From Streptomyces profundus (GTDB lineage Bacteria; Actinomycetota; Actinomycetes; Streptomycetales; Streptomycetaceae), in contig NZ_CP082362.1 in NCBI RefSeq assembly GCF_020740535.1, positions 2,294,001 to 2,358,000 on the forward strand: a stretch of 64,000 nt of DNA, written 5' to 3'. Positions within the stretch are counted from its first letter, which is position 1, and each line of letters opens with the position of its first letter. Positions 9,108 to 17,212 of the stretch are shown here, piece after piece. The notes beneath the pieces were generated by a model that did no database searches, was not told the origin of the DNA, and saw only the letters and a list, made by a program, of their open reading frames with translations. The position numbers and the translations under genes were made by a program.

Positions 9108-9256
9108 GGTGCCGAGGGTAGGTCCCGTGATCCTAGGGAGACGGGTACGACCGGCCGCACCCGCTCCGGCCCTACCGTTCCCCTCATCCGGGCCGCGTCG
9201 ACGGTCCCGACGAGCTCGACGCACCAGCCCCCGCCCCCCTGTCAGGAGGAACGGTT

Positions 9257-10192
9257 ATGCCGGCACGGACAGCGCCCCCTTGGACAGCCGATCAGATCCC
9301 CGACCAGCGGGGCCGGGTCGCCGTCGTCACCGGCGCCAACTCGGGGCTCGGCCTGGTCACCACGACCGAGCTGGCCCGGCACGGAGCGCACGTCGTGATG
9401 GCGGTGCGCGATGTCGGGGCCGCCGAGCCGATCGTCCGGGAGATCCGCCGCACCATCCCCGAAGCGACCCTGGAACCAAGGGAGTTGGACCTGGCCTCGC
9501 TCGCCTCGGTGCGCGCCTTCGCGAAGGGGGTGACGGCCGACTTCCCGGCGCTCGACCTGCTGGTCAACAACGCCGGCGTGCTCCATCTCGGCCCGCCCCG
9601 CGCCACGGCCGACGGCTTCGAGGCGCACTTCGGAGTCAGCGTGCTGGGCCACTTCGCGCTCACCGCGCTGCTGCTCGACGGCCTCGGCCAGGCGGACGCC
9701 GCCCGCGTGGTCAGCCTCAGCTCGACGGCGCACCGGGGGGCCCGCCTCGACTTCGCGGATCTGATGCAGTGTCAGGACTTCAACCCGCGCCGCGCCTACG
9801 CCCGTTCCAAGCTCGCCACCACCGTCTTCGGCCTCGAACTCGACCGCAGGCTACGGCAGTCGGGGTCATCCGTGGCCAGCGTCGTCGCGCATCCCGGGAT
9901 CTGCCGCACCAACCTCAGCGCGCGGGCGTTCCAGGACGCCGGCCGGGCCGCCCGGACGATCGACCGGTGGACGCAGCTGGCGTTCACCTCGGCCGCGCGG
10001 GGCGCCCTGCCCCAGCTCCACGCCGCCACCGCGCCCGGGGTGCGCGGCGGCCAGTTCTTCGGCCCCTCGGGGTTCCGCGAGATCAGGGGCCATGTCGTCG
10101 AGGTCAGGCCCAGCCCGGAGGCGGCCGATCCGGACGTCGGCTGGCGGCTCTGGAACGCGGCCGAGGAGCTGACCGGCATCACCTATCTCTGA
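9257..10192 (+). CDS. Short-chain dehydrogenase/reductase
   Basis: 311 residues of a classical-type SDR. Motifs in order: VAVVTGANSGLGLVTTTEL (TGxxxGxG cofactor site), LLVNNAGVL (NNAG), VVSLSSTAHRGA (catalytic Ser region), YARSKLA (catalytic Tyr and Lys of YxxxK), and VVAHPGICRTNL. It resembles the retinol dehydrogenase/WW-domain oxidoreductase type that dominates partners of MmyB-like regulators. NADP(H) use is likely; the substrate is unknown. ATG start after GGAGGAACGGTT. The last 14 bp overlap the end of the convergent gene at 10179. Confidence 0.92.
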   Translation: MPARTAPPWTADQIPDQRGRVAVVTGANSGLGLVTTTELARHGAHVVMAVRDVGAAEPIVREIRRTIPEATLEPRELDLASLASVRAFAKGVTADFPALDLLVNNAGVLHLGPPRATADGFEAHFGVSVLGHFALTALLLDGLGQADAARVVSLSSTAHRGARLDFADLMQCQDFNPRRAYARSKLATTVFGLELDRRLRQSGSSVASVVAHPGICRTNLSARAFQDAGRAARTIDRWTQLAFTSAARGALPQLHAATAPGVRGGQFFGPSGFREIRGHVVEVRPSPEAADPDVGWRLWNAAEELTGITYL

Positions 10193-10499
10193 CCGGGGGC
10201 GGCACGGGCTCGGCGGTGCGGCGCGCGCGTTGCCGCATCTCCTCGTCCACGGCCCGGAAGTGCTCCAACACGTCACCGAGCGAGTCCACGGCGCGGTCGA
10301 AGACCTCGGCCAGCTTTCCCGTCTCCCGCTCCCAGTCCTCTCCCGCGTCGTTCAGCACGGACACCAGCTCGGCGACCCCCAGCTCGTCGCCCCTGACGTT
10401 CCGGACGGTCCGCCCCGCCGCCAGCAGCCGGCCGTGCAGCTCCCGCACCTTGTGCCGCCGCGCGATGACGGACTGGTACTCCACATACAGGTCACCCAT
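10179..10499 (-). CDS. Small helical protein of a WXG-type operon
   Basis: 106 residues, strongly helical and charged, with heptad-like spacing (EYQSVIARRHKVRELHGRLLAAG, DWERETGKLAEVFDRAVDSLGDVLEHF). No motif of known function was recognised. Size and helical content fit the small partner proteins that accompany WXG100-type secreted proteins. It is last in a three-gene operon, starting 2 bp after the preceding stop. A role as secretion partner or immunity protein is possible but unproven. Confidence 0.65.
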   Translation of the reverse strand: MGDLYVEYQSVIARRHKVRELHGRLLAAGRTVRNVRGDELGVAELVSVLNDAGEDWERETGKLAEVFDRAVDSLGDVLEHFRAVDEEMRQRARRTAEPVPPPVRDR

Positions 10500-10501
10500 G
10501 C

Positions 10502-11158
10502 TCAGGGCCCCTCCCGCTCGGTCTCGGTACTGGTCTCGGTACTGGTCTCGGTCTCGGTCTCGGCGAAGGAGAGGCTGCGCAGCAGTCGCGCCGGGATCTC
10601 CATGTAGCGGTCCCAGTGCCCCGGCGACGGGGAGCTGAAGTCGACGACCAGCAGCAGCTGTTCGCCAGAGGCTCGGCTGAGGGGCACCGGCACGAACGCC
10701 TGGAGCTTCGCGTAGGCCACCTCGGCGGCGTCCGGGCCCGCTTCCGGCGACCGGTGGACCACGGGGCCGGTCAGCACGCAGGCCGGCTGCCCGCACGGCA
10801 GTTCGTAGAGGCTGCCCGCCCACAGCGGCCCCCTGGCCGCCGACAGCGCCTGCGCCATGCCCTCCGTGGCGAGCCGTGGATCGTCGCCACAGGGGAACTC
10901 CACGACGTTCACCGTCAGTGTGGCCAGGGACGGTTCGGCGTCCACCGCGCCGAGGAACGAGCCGCAGTAGAGCGTGCCCGACTCCCTCAACCGCTGCGAG
11001 TGTGCCCGCACTTCGCTCAGCGTCTCCGCGCTCGGGGCGCGCGCCCCGTCGGCGCCCCCGCGCAGCCGGGCCGCGACGTGTTTCCGAACCTCCTCCTCGG
11101 TCATCCCGACCGGGGTCTCGGCAAAGTCCTCGGGCGCTTCGAAGGTGACCCGCACCAT
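10502..11158 (-). CDS. Hypothetical protein with ET/ST repeat tail
   Basis: 218 residues. I do not recognise the family. It has a folded-looking body (VRVTFEAPEDF at the start; repeated hydrophobic strands such as LYCGSFLGAVDAEPSLATLTVNVVEFP) and a low-complexity tail of Glu/Thr/Ser pairs. The tail comes from an in-frame DNA repeat at 10520-10563 (GGTCTCGGTACT and GGTCTC units), so its length may vary between strains. It lies 21 bp after the WXG-type gene and 2 bp before the small helical protein, so the three are co-transcribed. Two Cys are visible in the body. Confidence 0.65.
   Translation of the reverse strand: MVRVTFEAPEDFAETPVGMTEEEVRKHVAARLRGGADGARAPSAETLSEVRAHSQRLRESGTLYCGSFLGAVDAEPSLATLTVNVVEFPCGDDPRLATEGMAQALSAARGPLWAGSLYELPCGQPACVLTGPVVHRSPEAGPDAAEVAYAKLQAFVPVPLSRASGEQLLLVVDFSSPSPGHWDRYMEIPARLLRSLSFAETETETSTETSTETEREGP
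10520..10563. repeat. Short tandem repeat inside coding sequence
   Basis: Two copies of the 12-mer GGTCTCGGTACT followed by three GGTCTC 6-mers. On the minus strand they encode the Glu-Thr/Ser-Thr tail of the 10502-11158 protein. Units are multiples of 3 bp, so copy changes keep the frame. Confidence 0.8.
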
Positions 11159-11179
11159 CCATGAACTCCCTTCGGGCTG

Positions 11180-12334
11180 CTACCGCTTCTTGCCGCCGGC
11201 CCGCCAGGCGTTCTCCCACGCCACCAGCATGTGGTTGCCGGTGAGCGCCGTGGCCCACTGCCCCTTGCCCTGTGGCTTGAGGTAGTGCGGCGCGGACGGG
11301 TCCTGGGCGGTGGTGACCACGCTGTCCGTGGTCCCGACGCGCCCCACCGCCGTGACGGTCGTGCTCACCGACCTGTACGTGCTGACCAGCGAACCAAGAC
11401 CCGCAGCCCCCACGGCATCCTGGCCGAGGCTGCGCCAGCTCACGTCGGCGCCGGCGAGCTTCGCCGTGCCGTGGGTGACGAGCGCGCCGAGCCCGAGGAC
11501 GGCTCCCCCGGCGCCGAGGGCCTTCTTGGCCGGCCCCGGCACAAAGGGCAGCTCGGCGGCCGTCCCCATCGCGGTGCTGTCGAGGGCGAGCACGTCGCCC
11601 ACGTTCTTGATCCGGTCCGCGTTCCCGACGATCCAGCCCCGGACGGCGTCCAACCGCATGCCCACCGCCTGCTCCTGGGCGCGCCAGACGCGGCAGAGGA
11701 GCCCTCCCTCGGAGATGTCGTCCAGCCCGCTCCGCAGCCGCTCGGCGATGTCCTGGCCCCTGGCGATATAGGCCAGCGCGAGGGTCAGCGCCTGCTGGCG
11801 GATCTCCCGCAGCTGGCCGTCGAGCTGCTCGCGCCGCTCCTCGTCACGGCGTTCGGATTCGGTCATCCTCACTCTGACGAGCGCGCCCGTGATGCCCCCG
11901 CCGCCCGGCGGTGCCGGCAGCGCGTCGTGGGCGTCCTGGGCCGCGCGGGCGCGCTGTTCGAGCCCGCGCGCCTCGCTCTGTCGGCCCGGCATGTACCCGG
12001 CCCACTCCTGGAGGGTGTCGGCGGCGCGGTCCAGCGAGTGGTGGAGCGTCTCCAGCTTCGGCCGCAGCTGCCCCCAGCCCTCGCTGAACGCGTCCGCCGC
12101 CCCTCCCTCCCACCTCTGCTGGAAGGCCGAGCCGTTCATCTCGGCGAGGGTGTCGCCCAGCTTGGTGGCGACGGCCCTGACCTCGTTGGCCAGGCCATCG
12201 GCGGCGTCGGCGTCGCCGGGGCAGGGGACGAACCCGAGGGTGGGGAACTCGGCCGACCGCCGATCCCCCGTCAACAGGTCCAACGCCAGGTCCGGGTTCG
12301 CGCCCAGGGGGCCGGGTGACAGCGGGTAGGTCAT
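11180..12334 (-). CDS. WXG100-type N-terminal domain protein (putative secreted/polymorphic toxin relative)
   Basis: 384 residues from ATG 12334, which follows GGGAGGCGGGAGC. The N-terminal part (about 45-140) is a helical hairpin with the WEG motif (QQRWEGGAADAFSEGW), as in WXG100 and EsxA-like proteins. After more coiled helices comes a Gly/Ala-rich, possibly membrane-active segment (VPGPAKKALGAGGAVLGLGALV) and a C-terminal domain ending ENAWRAGGKKR. Streptomyces proteins of this layout are thought to be exported by type VII-like systems, but no secretion genes are in the window. I see no known toxin domain. It heads a three-gene operon. Confidence 0.7.
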   Translation of the reverse strand: MTYPLSPGPLGANPDLALDLLTGDRRSAEFPTLGFVPCPGDADAADGLANEVRAVATKLGDTLAEMNGSAFQQRWEGGAADAFSEGWGQLRPKLETLHHSLDRAADTLQEWAGYMPGRQSEARGLEQRARAAQDAHDALPAPPGGGGITGALVRVRMTESERRDEERREQLDGQLREIRQQALTLALAYIARGQDIAERLRSGLDDISEGGLLCRVWRAQEQAVGMRLDAVRGWIVGNADRIKNVGDVLALDSTAMGTAAELPFVPGPAKKALGAGGAVLGLGALVTHGTAKLAGADVSWRSLGQDAVGAAGLGSLVSTYRSVSTTVTAVGRVGTTDSVVTTAQDPSAPHYLKPQGKGQWATALTGNHMLVAWENAWRAGGKKR

Positions 12335-12558
12335 GCTCCCGCCTCCCGGTCCCCCGTCGCGCCGCCCCAGCAGGTGTCGGCCATGGGTGGATCGCCTCCC
12401 GCGCGCGTCGTCGGGCCGTGCAGCCAGCGGAACCGGGGTTCCCCTGACACCCTCCCGGCTCGCGCCGGCGGCGCCCATAGCGGTGCACGCCAACGGCTTC
12501 GCACCGCGCGCCACGGACCGGGGCCCGCGCGCCGCCGAGCGACCCGGTCGGCGGCGGC

Positions 12559-13251
12559 TCAGGGGGTGAGCGGGCCGGCGAGGAAGGCGAGGGCGGCCGG
12601 GTGGTCGCCGGACCAGTGGAGGGCCGGGCTGTCGGCGGGTATGCGACCCCAGAGCAGGAGCAGGAGCTGTTCGGCGGGCGCCGAGAGCGTGGCCACCGGG
12701 CCGCCCGGTCCGTAGGCCCAGCTGGCGCCCGTGTCCGTGGCGGTGAGGCGCAGCGCCTGGCTCGGCGGCCGGACCCGGCCGCGAGCCACCTGCCGGGGGG
12801 CCATCGTGTCGAAGACCTCGGCCACGCCCTCGCCCGCGAGGAGGGGATCGAGCGGGCGGGCCACGCCCAGGGCGGATTCGGCGTCCCAGCGGTGCACCAG
12901 CGTCTCCAGGGCGCGGCGCCGCCGCCAGAAGCCCACCGTGTGGGGCGGGTGGAACGTCCAGGCGCTGGCGGCGGGGTCGGCGTCAAGCGCCGTGAGCAGC
13001 GTCGCCGACGTGTCGTCGAACCAGCGGGCCAGCGCGGCCCGTTCGCGGGGGGCCGGCGCGCCCCGGCCGTCGCCGTGCTGTTCGGTCACGGCGGTGGCGG
13101 CCCAGACGTTGCCGCCGCCGAGGTGTTCGGCCAGATCGCGCAGCGTCCAGTCGCCGCAGTGCGCGACGGGCGCGGAGGGATCGCCGTCGAGGCAGGCGCG
13201 GAAGGCGGTCAGCTCGGTGCGGAGGTGGTGGAGAAGCGAGGCCGAGTCCAT
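12559..13251 (-). CDS. Maleylpyruvate isomerase family mycothiol-dependent enzyme
   Basis: 230 residues. The N-terminal DinB-like four-helix domain has CGDWTLRDLAEHLGGGNVWAA, the conserved W-x3-DLxxHLG pattern of the mycothiol-dependent metal-binding family. ALETLVHRWDAESALG supplies another conserved metal-site His. The C-terminal domain (about 150-230) is the SCP2-like part. Family members use mycothiol as a cofactor for isomerisation or detoxification; the substrate here is unknown. ATG start at 13251. Confidence 0.8.
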   Translation of the reverse strand: MDSASLLHHLRTELTAFRACLDGDPSAPVAHCGDWTLRDLAEHLGGGNVWAATAVTEQHGDGRGAPAPRERAALARWFDDTSATLLTALDADPAASAWTFHPPHTVGFWRRRRALETLVHRWDAESALGVARPLDPLLAGEGVAEVFDTMAPRQVARGRVRPPSQALRLTATDTGASWAYGPGGPVATLSAPAEQLLLLLWGRIPADSPALHWSGDHPAALAFLAGPLTP

Positions 13252-13301
13252 GCTGGCGAACCTAGCCCAGGCCACTGACAGTCGAGCGTCCCGCTGCGCG
13301 G

Positions 13302-13757
13302 TCAACGGTTGGCGGCTGCGGCGGCCAGGCCCCGGCGGGCGGCGTCCACGGTGTCCGCCGGGCAGCTGTTGAAGCAGATGGTCGCCCGGGGGGCGTGGCG
13401 GTGGACGGTGTTGATGACGCGTTCGAACAGCAGGAGGTTCTCCGGTACCACCCGGGCCCCGGCGCAGATCAGCACGCAGTCGACGTCGCCACGGGACAGG
13501 GCGTCCCGCACCACGGACTCCGCCGCCGCGCCGCAGTCGATGACGCAGCGCTCCACCGTCAGCCCGAGCGCCCTCAGTTGGGCGTCGACCGCCGCGCGGG
13601 CGGCGCGCATCCGGACGCCGTCCGACTCCGGCAGCGTGTGGAGGTCGACCAACTTGGGGTCGACATCGACAAACAGCACATTTCGCCGGGTGCCGGGCGG
13701 GACGCCACACGCGTCGATGTCGCTGTCGAGGATCACGGGTTCACTGTTCGTGGCCAT
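13302..13757 (-). CDS. Conserved hypothetical protein, Rossmann-like
   Basis: 151 residues. Alternating strands and helices (NVLFVDVDPKLV, VERCVIDCGAAAESVVRDAL, VDCVLICAGARV, ATICFNSCPADTVDAARRGL) suggest a Rossmann-like alpha/beta fold. No catalytic motif or family was recognised. Four Cys are present, two of them in CPAD and CGAA contexts. ATG start at 13757. The neighbours on both sides are unrelated small enzymes. Confidence 0.6.
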   Translation of the reverse strand: MATNSEPVILDSDIDACGVPPGTRRNVLFVDVDPKLVDLHTLPESDGVRMRAARAAVDAQLRALGLTVERCVIDCGAAAESVVRDALSRGDVDCVLICAGARVVPENLLLFERVINTVHRHAPRATICFNSCPADTVDAARRGLAAAAANR

Positions 13758-13858
13758 GGCAGAACGGTAGGTCGTTCCACAGGCCCGAGGTCAACGGCGC
13801 ATACCCGCCCACAACGTCGCCGATCGCAGGGGGCGCGCGCCAGTTGGCCTCACGCCGG

Positions 13859-14302
13859 TCAGCGCGCCGGGCGCTGGCCGCCGAGCGGGCCGTCCCCGAG
13901 CGGCCCGCCGCCGAACGGGCTGTCGACCAGGTAGCGCCAGATGCCGTCGGGGCCGCGGCGGGCGATGTCGGTCGCGGTGCCGGCGACATCGACGCCGGAC
14001 AGCTCCCAGTCCACGACCAGCAGCGCGGTGTCGTCCACCACCGTGACCGCGCGGGGGCGCACCACGATGGGGCGGCCCAGGGAGAGAAATCCCGCGTTGG
14101 CCACCGCGATGGCCCCGGCGCCGCGCGCCACCCGCCCCTCGGGGGTGACGAACGCCGCGTCGGGGGCGTACATCTCGTCGAGCGCCGCCGCGTCACCGCT
14201 GTTGAAGCGGGACGCGAAGACCTCGGGCACCCGCTCCGGCTCCCTCGCCAGGGGCAGGGGCCGCGGCGGGGTCGGACTATCGTGCGACTGCGATGCGTTC
14301 AT
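13859..14302 (-). CDS. SnoaL-like/NTF2-fold protein
   Basis: 147 residues with the NTF2-like pattern: FASRFNSGDAAALDEMYAPDAAFVTPEG, then alternating strands (RAVTVVDDTALLVVDWEL) ending in the W-R-Y strand IWRYLVDSPFGG. Relatives (SnoaL, DUF4440) include small isomerases and hydrolases. It is divergent from the HxlR-type regulator at 14328 with only 25 bp between, so that regulator probably controls it. ATG start at 14302. Confidence 0.75.
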   Translation of the reverse strand: MNASQSHDSPTPPRPLPLAREPERVPEVFASRFNSGDAAALDEMYAPDAAFVTPEGRVARGAGAIAVANAGFLSLGRPIVVRPRAVTVVDDTALLVVDWELSGVDVAGTATDIARRGPDGIWRYLVDSPFGGGPLGDGPLGGQRPAR

Positions 14303-14327
14303 GTCGGCGACCCTAGGAGGCCAGCAC

Positions 14328-14723
14328 GTGACTCACCCAACGGTGCGCCACCAGGCGCACCCTCCGCCGCGCCCCGGGCTGCCGGACGATCCGCTCGCGC
14401 GGACGGCGCAGCCGCACCGCGACTGTCCGGTGGAGGTGACGCTGGCGGCGTTGCGCGGGCGCTGGACGACGCTGCTGGTACGGGAGTTGCTCCGGGCCCA
14501 GGCGCCGCTCGGCTACAGCGCGCTGGCCGCCGCGCTCCCTGAGCTGTCCGACAAGGTGCTCACCGACCGGCTGCGGCAGCTGGCGGCCTCGGGCGTGGTG
14601 CGCCGCGAGCGCCGCGCCGGCTGGCCGCCGACCGTCACCTACCGGCTGACCGAGCGCGGGCGGGCGCTCGGCCCCGTCCTCCAGGCGCTCTGGGACTGGG
14701 GCACCGCGCCCGACTCCCGTTAG
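14328..14723 (+). CDS. HxlR family transcriptional regulator
   Basis: 131 residues. Starts with GTG at 14328 behind CTAGGAGG. It has the HxlR winged-helix signature: DCPVEVTLAALRGRWTTLLVRELL, LPELSDKVLTDRLRQLAASGVVRRER, and VTYRLTERGRALGPVLQALWDWG. Regulators of this family respond to redox or electrophile stress. The divergent SnoaL-like gene is the likely target. Its stop codon overlaps the stop of the convergent MFS gene (TTAG). Confidence 0.88.
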   Translation: MTHPTVRHQAHPPPRPGLPDDPLARTAQPHRDCPVEVTLAALRGRWTTLLVRELLRAQAPLGYSALAAALPELSDKVLTDRLRQLAASGVVRRERRAGWPPTVTYRLTERGRALGPVLQALWDWGTAPDSR

Positions 14724-16192
14724 GCCGCCGCCTTCTCCGCCGTCGGCACCCAGCGCAGGGTGAGCAGCCCCAGCGCGACGTGGAGAAGGCTCGCGGTGGC
14801 GGCGACGACCCGCAGGCCGGTGACAAAGGCGTCCCTCGCCTGGTCGATGACGGCGGGGGCGAGAGCGGGCAGGTCGACCGTCTCGCCGAAGGTGCCGGCG
14901 AGTTCGGGGCCCTGGAGGCGGAAGACGAGGACGGCCAGCGAGCCGAGCAGCGCGATGCCGAGGGCGTTGCCGATCTCGTTGCTGGTCTCGGCGATCGCGG
15001 CGGCGGATCCGGCGCGGTCCGCCGGCACGGCCGCGACGGCGGTCTCGGCGACGACGCTGAACGAGATGCCGTAGCCGACGCCGGCGAGCGCCGTGGAGGC
15101 GATGAACCAGCCGACCCCGCCCGACGAGGCGACGGGCAGCAGCAGCGACAGCCCGCCGGCGACGAGGAGATGGCAGCCGACCAGCGCCGCTCTTCTGCCG
15201 ACCCGCGCGACGAACCGGGGCGTGACGACGCAGGTGACGGTGAGGATCAGCGCCCCGGGAACGGTGAGGAGCGCGGCGCGCGGCACGGAGATCCCCAGCA
15301 CCGACTGGAGGTAGACGCCCGAGAGATAGGCCGTCGCCGACCACGCGGCGAGCGGCAACAGACCGGTGATGATCGCAATGGTAAAAACCCGGTCGCGGAA
15401 CAGGCCGAAGTCAATAAGCGGTCGTTCAAGCCGCAGTTGCCGTCGAACAAACCATGTCAGGAGCAGTAGGCCGACGAGTCCGACGGCCACCGTGTCGGCC
15501 GCCGCGCCCCGCGCCGCCGTGTGCTTGACCGCGTAGATCGTCAGCAGCAGCCCCACCGCGGAGAGCGCCACGCTCGGGGCGTCGACCCGCCCCGGCCGGG
15601 TGGCCGCCACCTCGCGGAGCAGGACCGGGGCCAGCGCCAGGAAGAGGACGACGACCGGAAGGTTGACCAGGAAGACCGACCCCCACCAGAAGTGGCTCAG
15701 CAGCTGCCCGCCGACGGCGGGACCGATCGCGAACCCGGCGGCGAAGGCGGCGGCGAAGATCCCGATGGCCTGCGCCCGTTGCCGTGGATCGACGAACAGC
15801 TCGCTGAGCACCGCGAGCGCCGAGGGCAACAGCGTCGCCCCCGCCAGGCCCATCAGCGCCCGGAAGGCGATCAGCGCCTCCGGGGTCGAGGCGAACGACG
15901 CCCCCAGGGACGCGAGCCCGAACAGGGTCACGCCGATCATCAGCAGTCGCAGCCGGCCATAACGGTCGCCGATGGTGCCGAAGGTGATCAGCAGGGAGCC
16001 GACGACGAACCCGTAGATGTCCAGCGTCCACAGCGCCTGGTCGGCGGTCGGCGCCAGGGCCTCGGTGACCTTCGGCATCGCCAGGAACAGCACCGAGCCG
16101 TCCATCGCGACCAGCAGCACCGGGCCCAGGATCACCAGCAGGCCGAGCCAGGCGCGCAGGCCGGGACGGTGGGAGACAGCGGTTTCGTTCAT
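14720..16192 (-). CDS. MFS transporter, DHA2/EmrB-QacA type drug efflux
   Basis: 490 residues with about 14 hydrophobic segments. Family motifs: LVAMDGSVLFLAMP (TM1, motif D1), TFGTIGDRYGRLRLL (motif A), FRALMGLAGATLLPSAL, and the motif C-like GPAVGGQLL. It would export drugs or metabolites by proton antiport. ATG start at 16192. It is divergent from the MmyB-like regulator at 16298 with a palindrome between, so expression is probably controlled by that regulator. Codons around 15360-15450 are noticeably less GC-biased than the rest. Confidence 0.9.
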   Translation of the reverse strand: MNETAVSHRPGLRAWLGLLVILGPVLLVAMDGSVLFLAMPKVTEALAPTADQALWTLDIYGFVVGSLLITFGTIGDRYGRLRLLMIGVTLFGLASLGASFASTPEALIAFRALMGLAGATLLPSALAVLSELFVDPRQRAQAIGIFAAAFAAGFAIGPAVGGQLLSHFWWGSVFLVNLPVVVLFLALAPVLLREVAATRPGRVDAPSVALSAVGLLLTIYAVKHTAARGAAADTVAVGLVGLLLLTWFVRRQLRLERPLIDFGLFRDRVFTIAIITGLLPLAAWSATAYLSGVYLQSVLGISVPRAALLTVPGALILTVTCVVTPRFVARVGRRAALVGCHLLVAGGLSLLLPVASSGGVGWFIASTALAGVGYGISFSVVAETAVAAVPADRAGSAAAIAETSNEIGNALGIALLGSLAVLVFRLQGPELAGTFGETVDLPALAPAVIDQARDAFVTGLRVVAATASLLHVALGLLTLRWVPTAEKAAA

Positions 16193-16241
16193 GCCCACAA
16201 ACGATCGGGGGCCGCGCGAAAGGCGACCAGCCCCGCGCCAT

Positions 16242-16264
16242 GGGTACACCCCGCAGGGGTACCC
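16242..16264. promoter_or_regulatory. Candidate operator between MFS efflux gene and MmyB-like regulator
   Basis: Inverted repeat GGGTA(CA)CCCC-GCA-GGGGTACCC, interrupted only by a CA bulge in the left arm. It lies 34 bp upstream of the regulator start and 50 bp upstream of the MFS start, a fitting position for divergent control. Confidence 0.6.
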
Positions 16265-16297
16265 GGGCACGACCGGAACCTCCCTATGCTCGGAACC

Positions 16298-17212
16298 ATG
16301 GAGGCCACAGAACAGGCCACAGAACAGGCCACGGAGCGGGCCATGGGGGCGGAGAGCCTCGGGGCGTTCCTCAGAAGCCGTCGCGCCCGGGTCACCCCGG
16401 CCGCCGTCGGGCTCCGCACCTATGGCACGGCGCGCCGCGTTCCGGGCCTCAGGCGCGAGGAGCTCGCCCAACTCGCCGGCGTGAGCGCCGGCTACTACAC
16501 CCGGCTGGAACAGGACCAGGCCAGAACGGCCTCCCGACAGGTCCTCGACGCGCTCGCCCGCACGCTGGGGCTCGACGCGACGGAGAGCGCCCACCTGCAC
16601 AACCTGGCCCGCCGGCCGGCCGTGCCGCCGCTCGTCCACCACCGGGGCGAGCGGCCACACCCCCGGGTCCTCGCCCTTCTGGCGTCCCTCGACCGGCTGA
16701 CGCCGGCCGTCGTCCTCGGGCGCCGGGGGGACGTGCTGGCGTGGAACCGCGCCGGACACGCCCTGGTCGCCGAACACATCGGCTTCGATGCGCCCCTGGA
16801 CCCCGAGCGCAGGCCGTCGATCCCACGGATGTTCTTCCTCGACGCCCACTCCCGCGCACTCCACGCGAACTGGGACGAACTCGCCCGCGTCCACGTGGCC
16901 TACCTGCGGTTCACCGCCGGCCGGTACCCGACGGACCGCCGGCTCGCCGAGCTCATCGGTGAACTCGCCATCCGCAGCGACGACTTCGCCCGCCTCTGGG
17001 CGAGGGGCGAGGTCGCCGACTGCACCGTGGGCACTATGCGGCTGCGCCATCCGACCGTCGGCCGGGTCGATGTCGACTACCAGGTCTGGCTCCAACCCGA
17101 CAGCGTCGACCACCGGTTGGAGATCTACACGCCGCATGACGGACCGTCAGCGGACGCGCTGCGCCTGCTCTCCGCCGAACTCCCGCCCACGGAAGCGCGG
17201 TCGAGGGCATGA
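16298..17212 (+). CDS. MmyB-like helix-turn-helix regulator
   Basis: 304 residues from ATG 16298; a second ATG at residue 16 is possible. The extreme N-terminus is a small EATEQATEQATER repeat. HTH: GAFLRSRRARVTPAAVGLRT, GLRREELAQLAGVSAGYYTRLEQDQ. MmyB domain: AVVLGRRGDVLAWNRAGHALVAEHI and LIGELAIRSDDFARLWARGEVADC. TATGCT 7 bp before the ATG suggests a leaderless transcript. It probably controls the divergent MFS pump. The next gene overlaps its end (ATGA). Confidence 0.88.
   Translation: MEATEQATEQATERAMGAESLGAFLRSRRARVTPAAVGLRTYGTARRVPGLRREELAQLAGVSAGYYTRLEQDQARTASRQVLDALARTLGLDATESAHLHNLARRPAVPPLVHHRGERPHPRVLALLASLDRLTPAVVLGRRGDVLAWNRAGHALVAEHIGFDAPLDPERRPSIPRMFFLDAHSRALHANWDELARVHVAYLRFTAGRYPTDRRLAELIGELAIRSDDFARLWARGEVADCTVGTMRLRHPTVGRVDVDYQVWLQPDSVDHRLEIYTPHDGPSADALRLLSAELPPTEARSRA

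Noticed and set aside
16193..17137. N-terminal extension of the MFS transporter frame
   Set aside because: It is antisense to the MmyB-like regulator; the true ATG at 16192 begins the first membrane segment.
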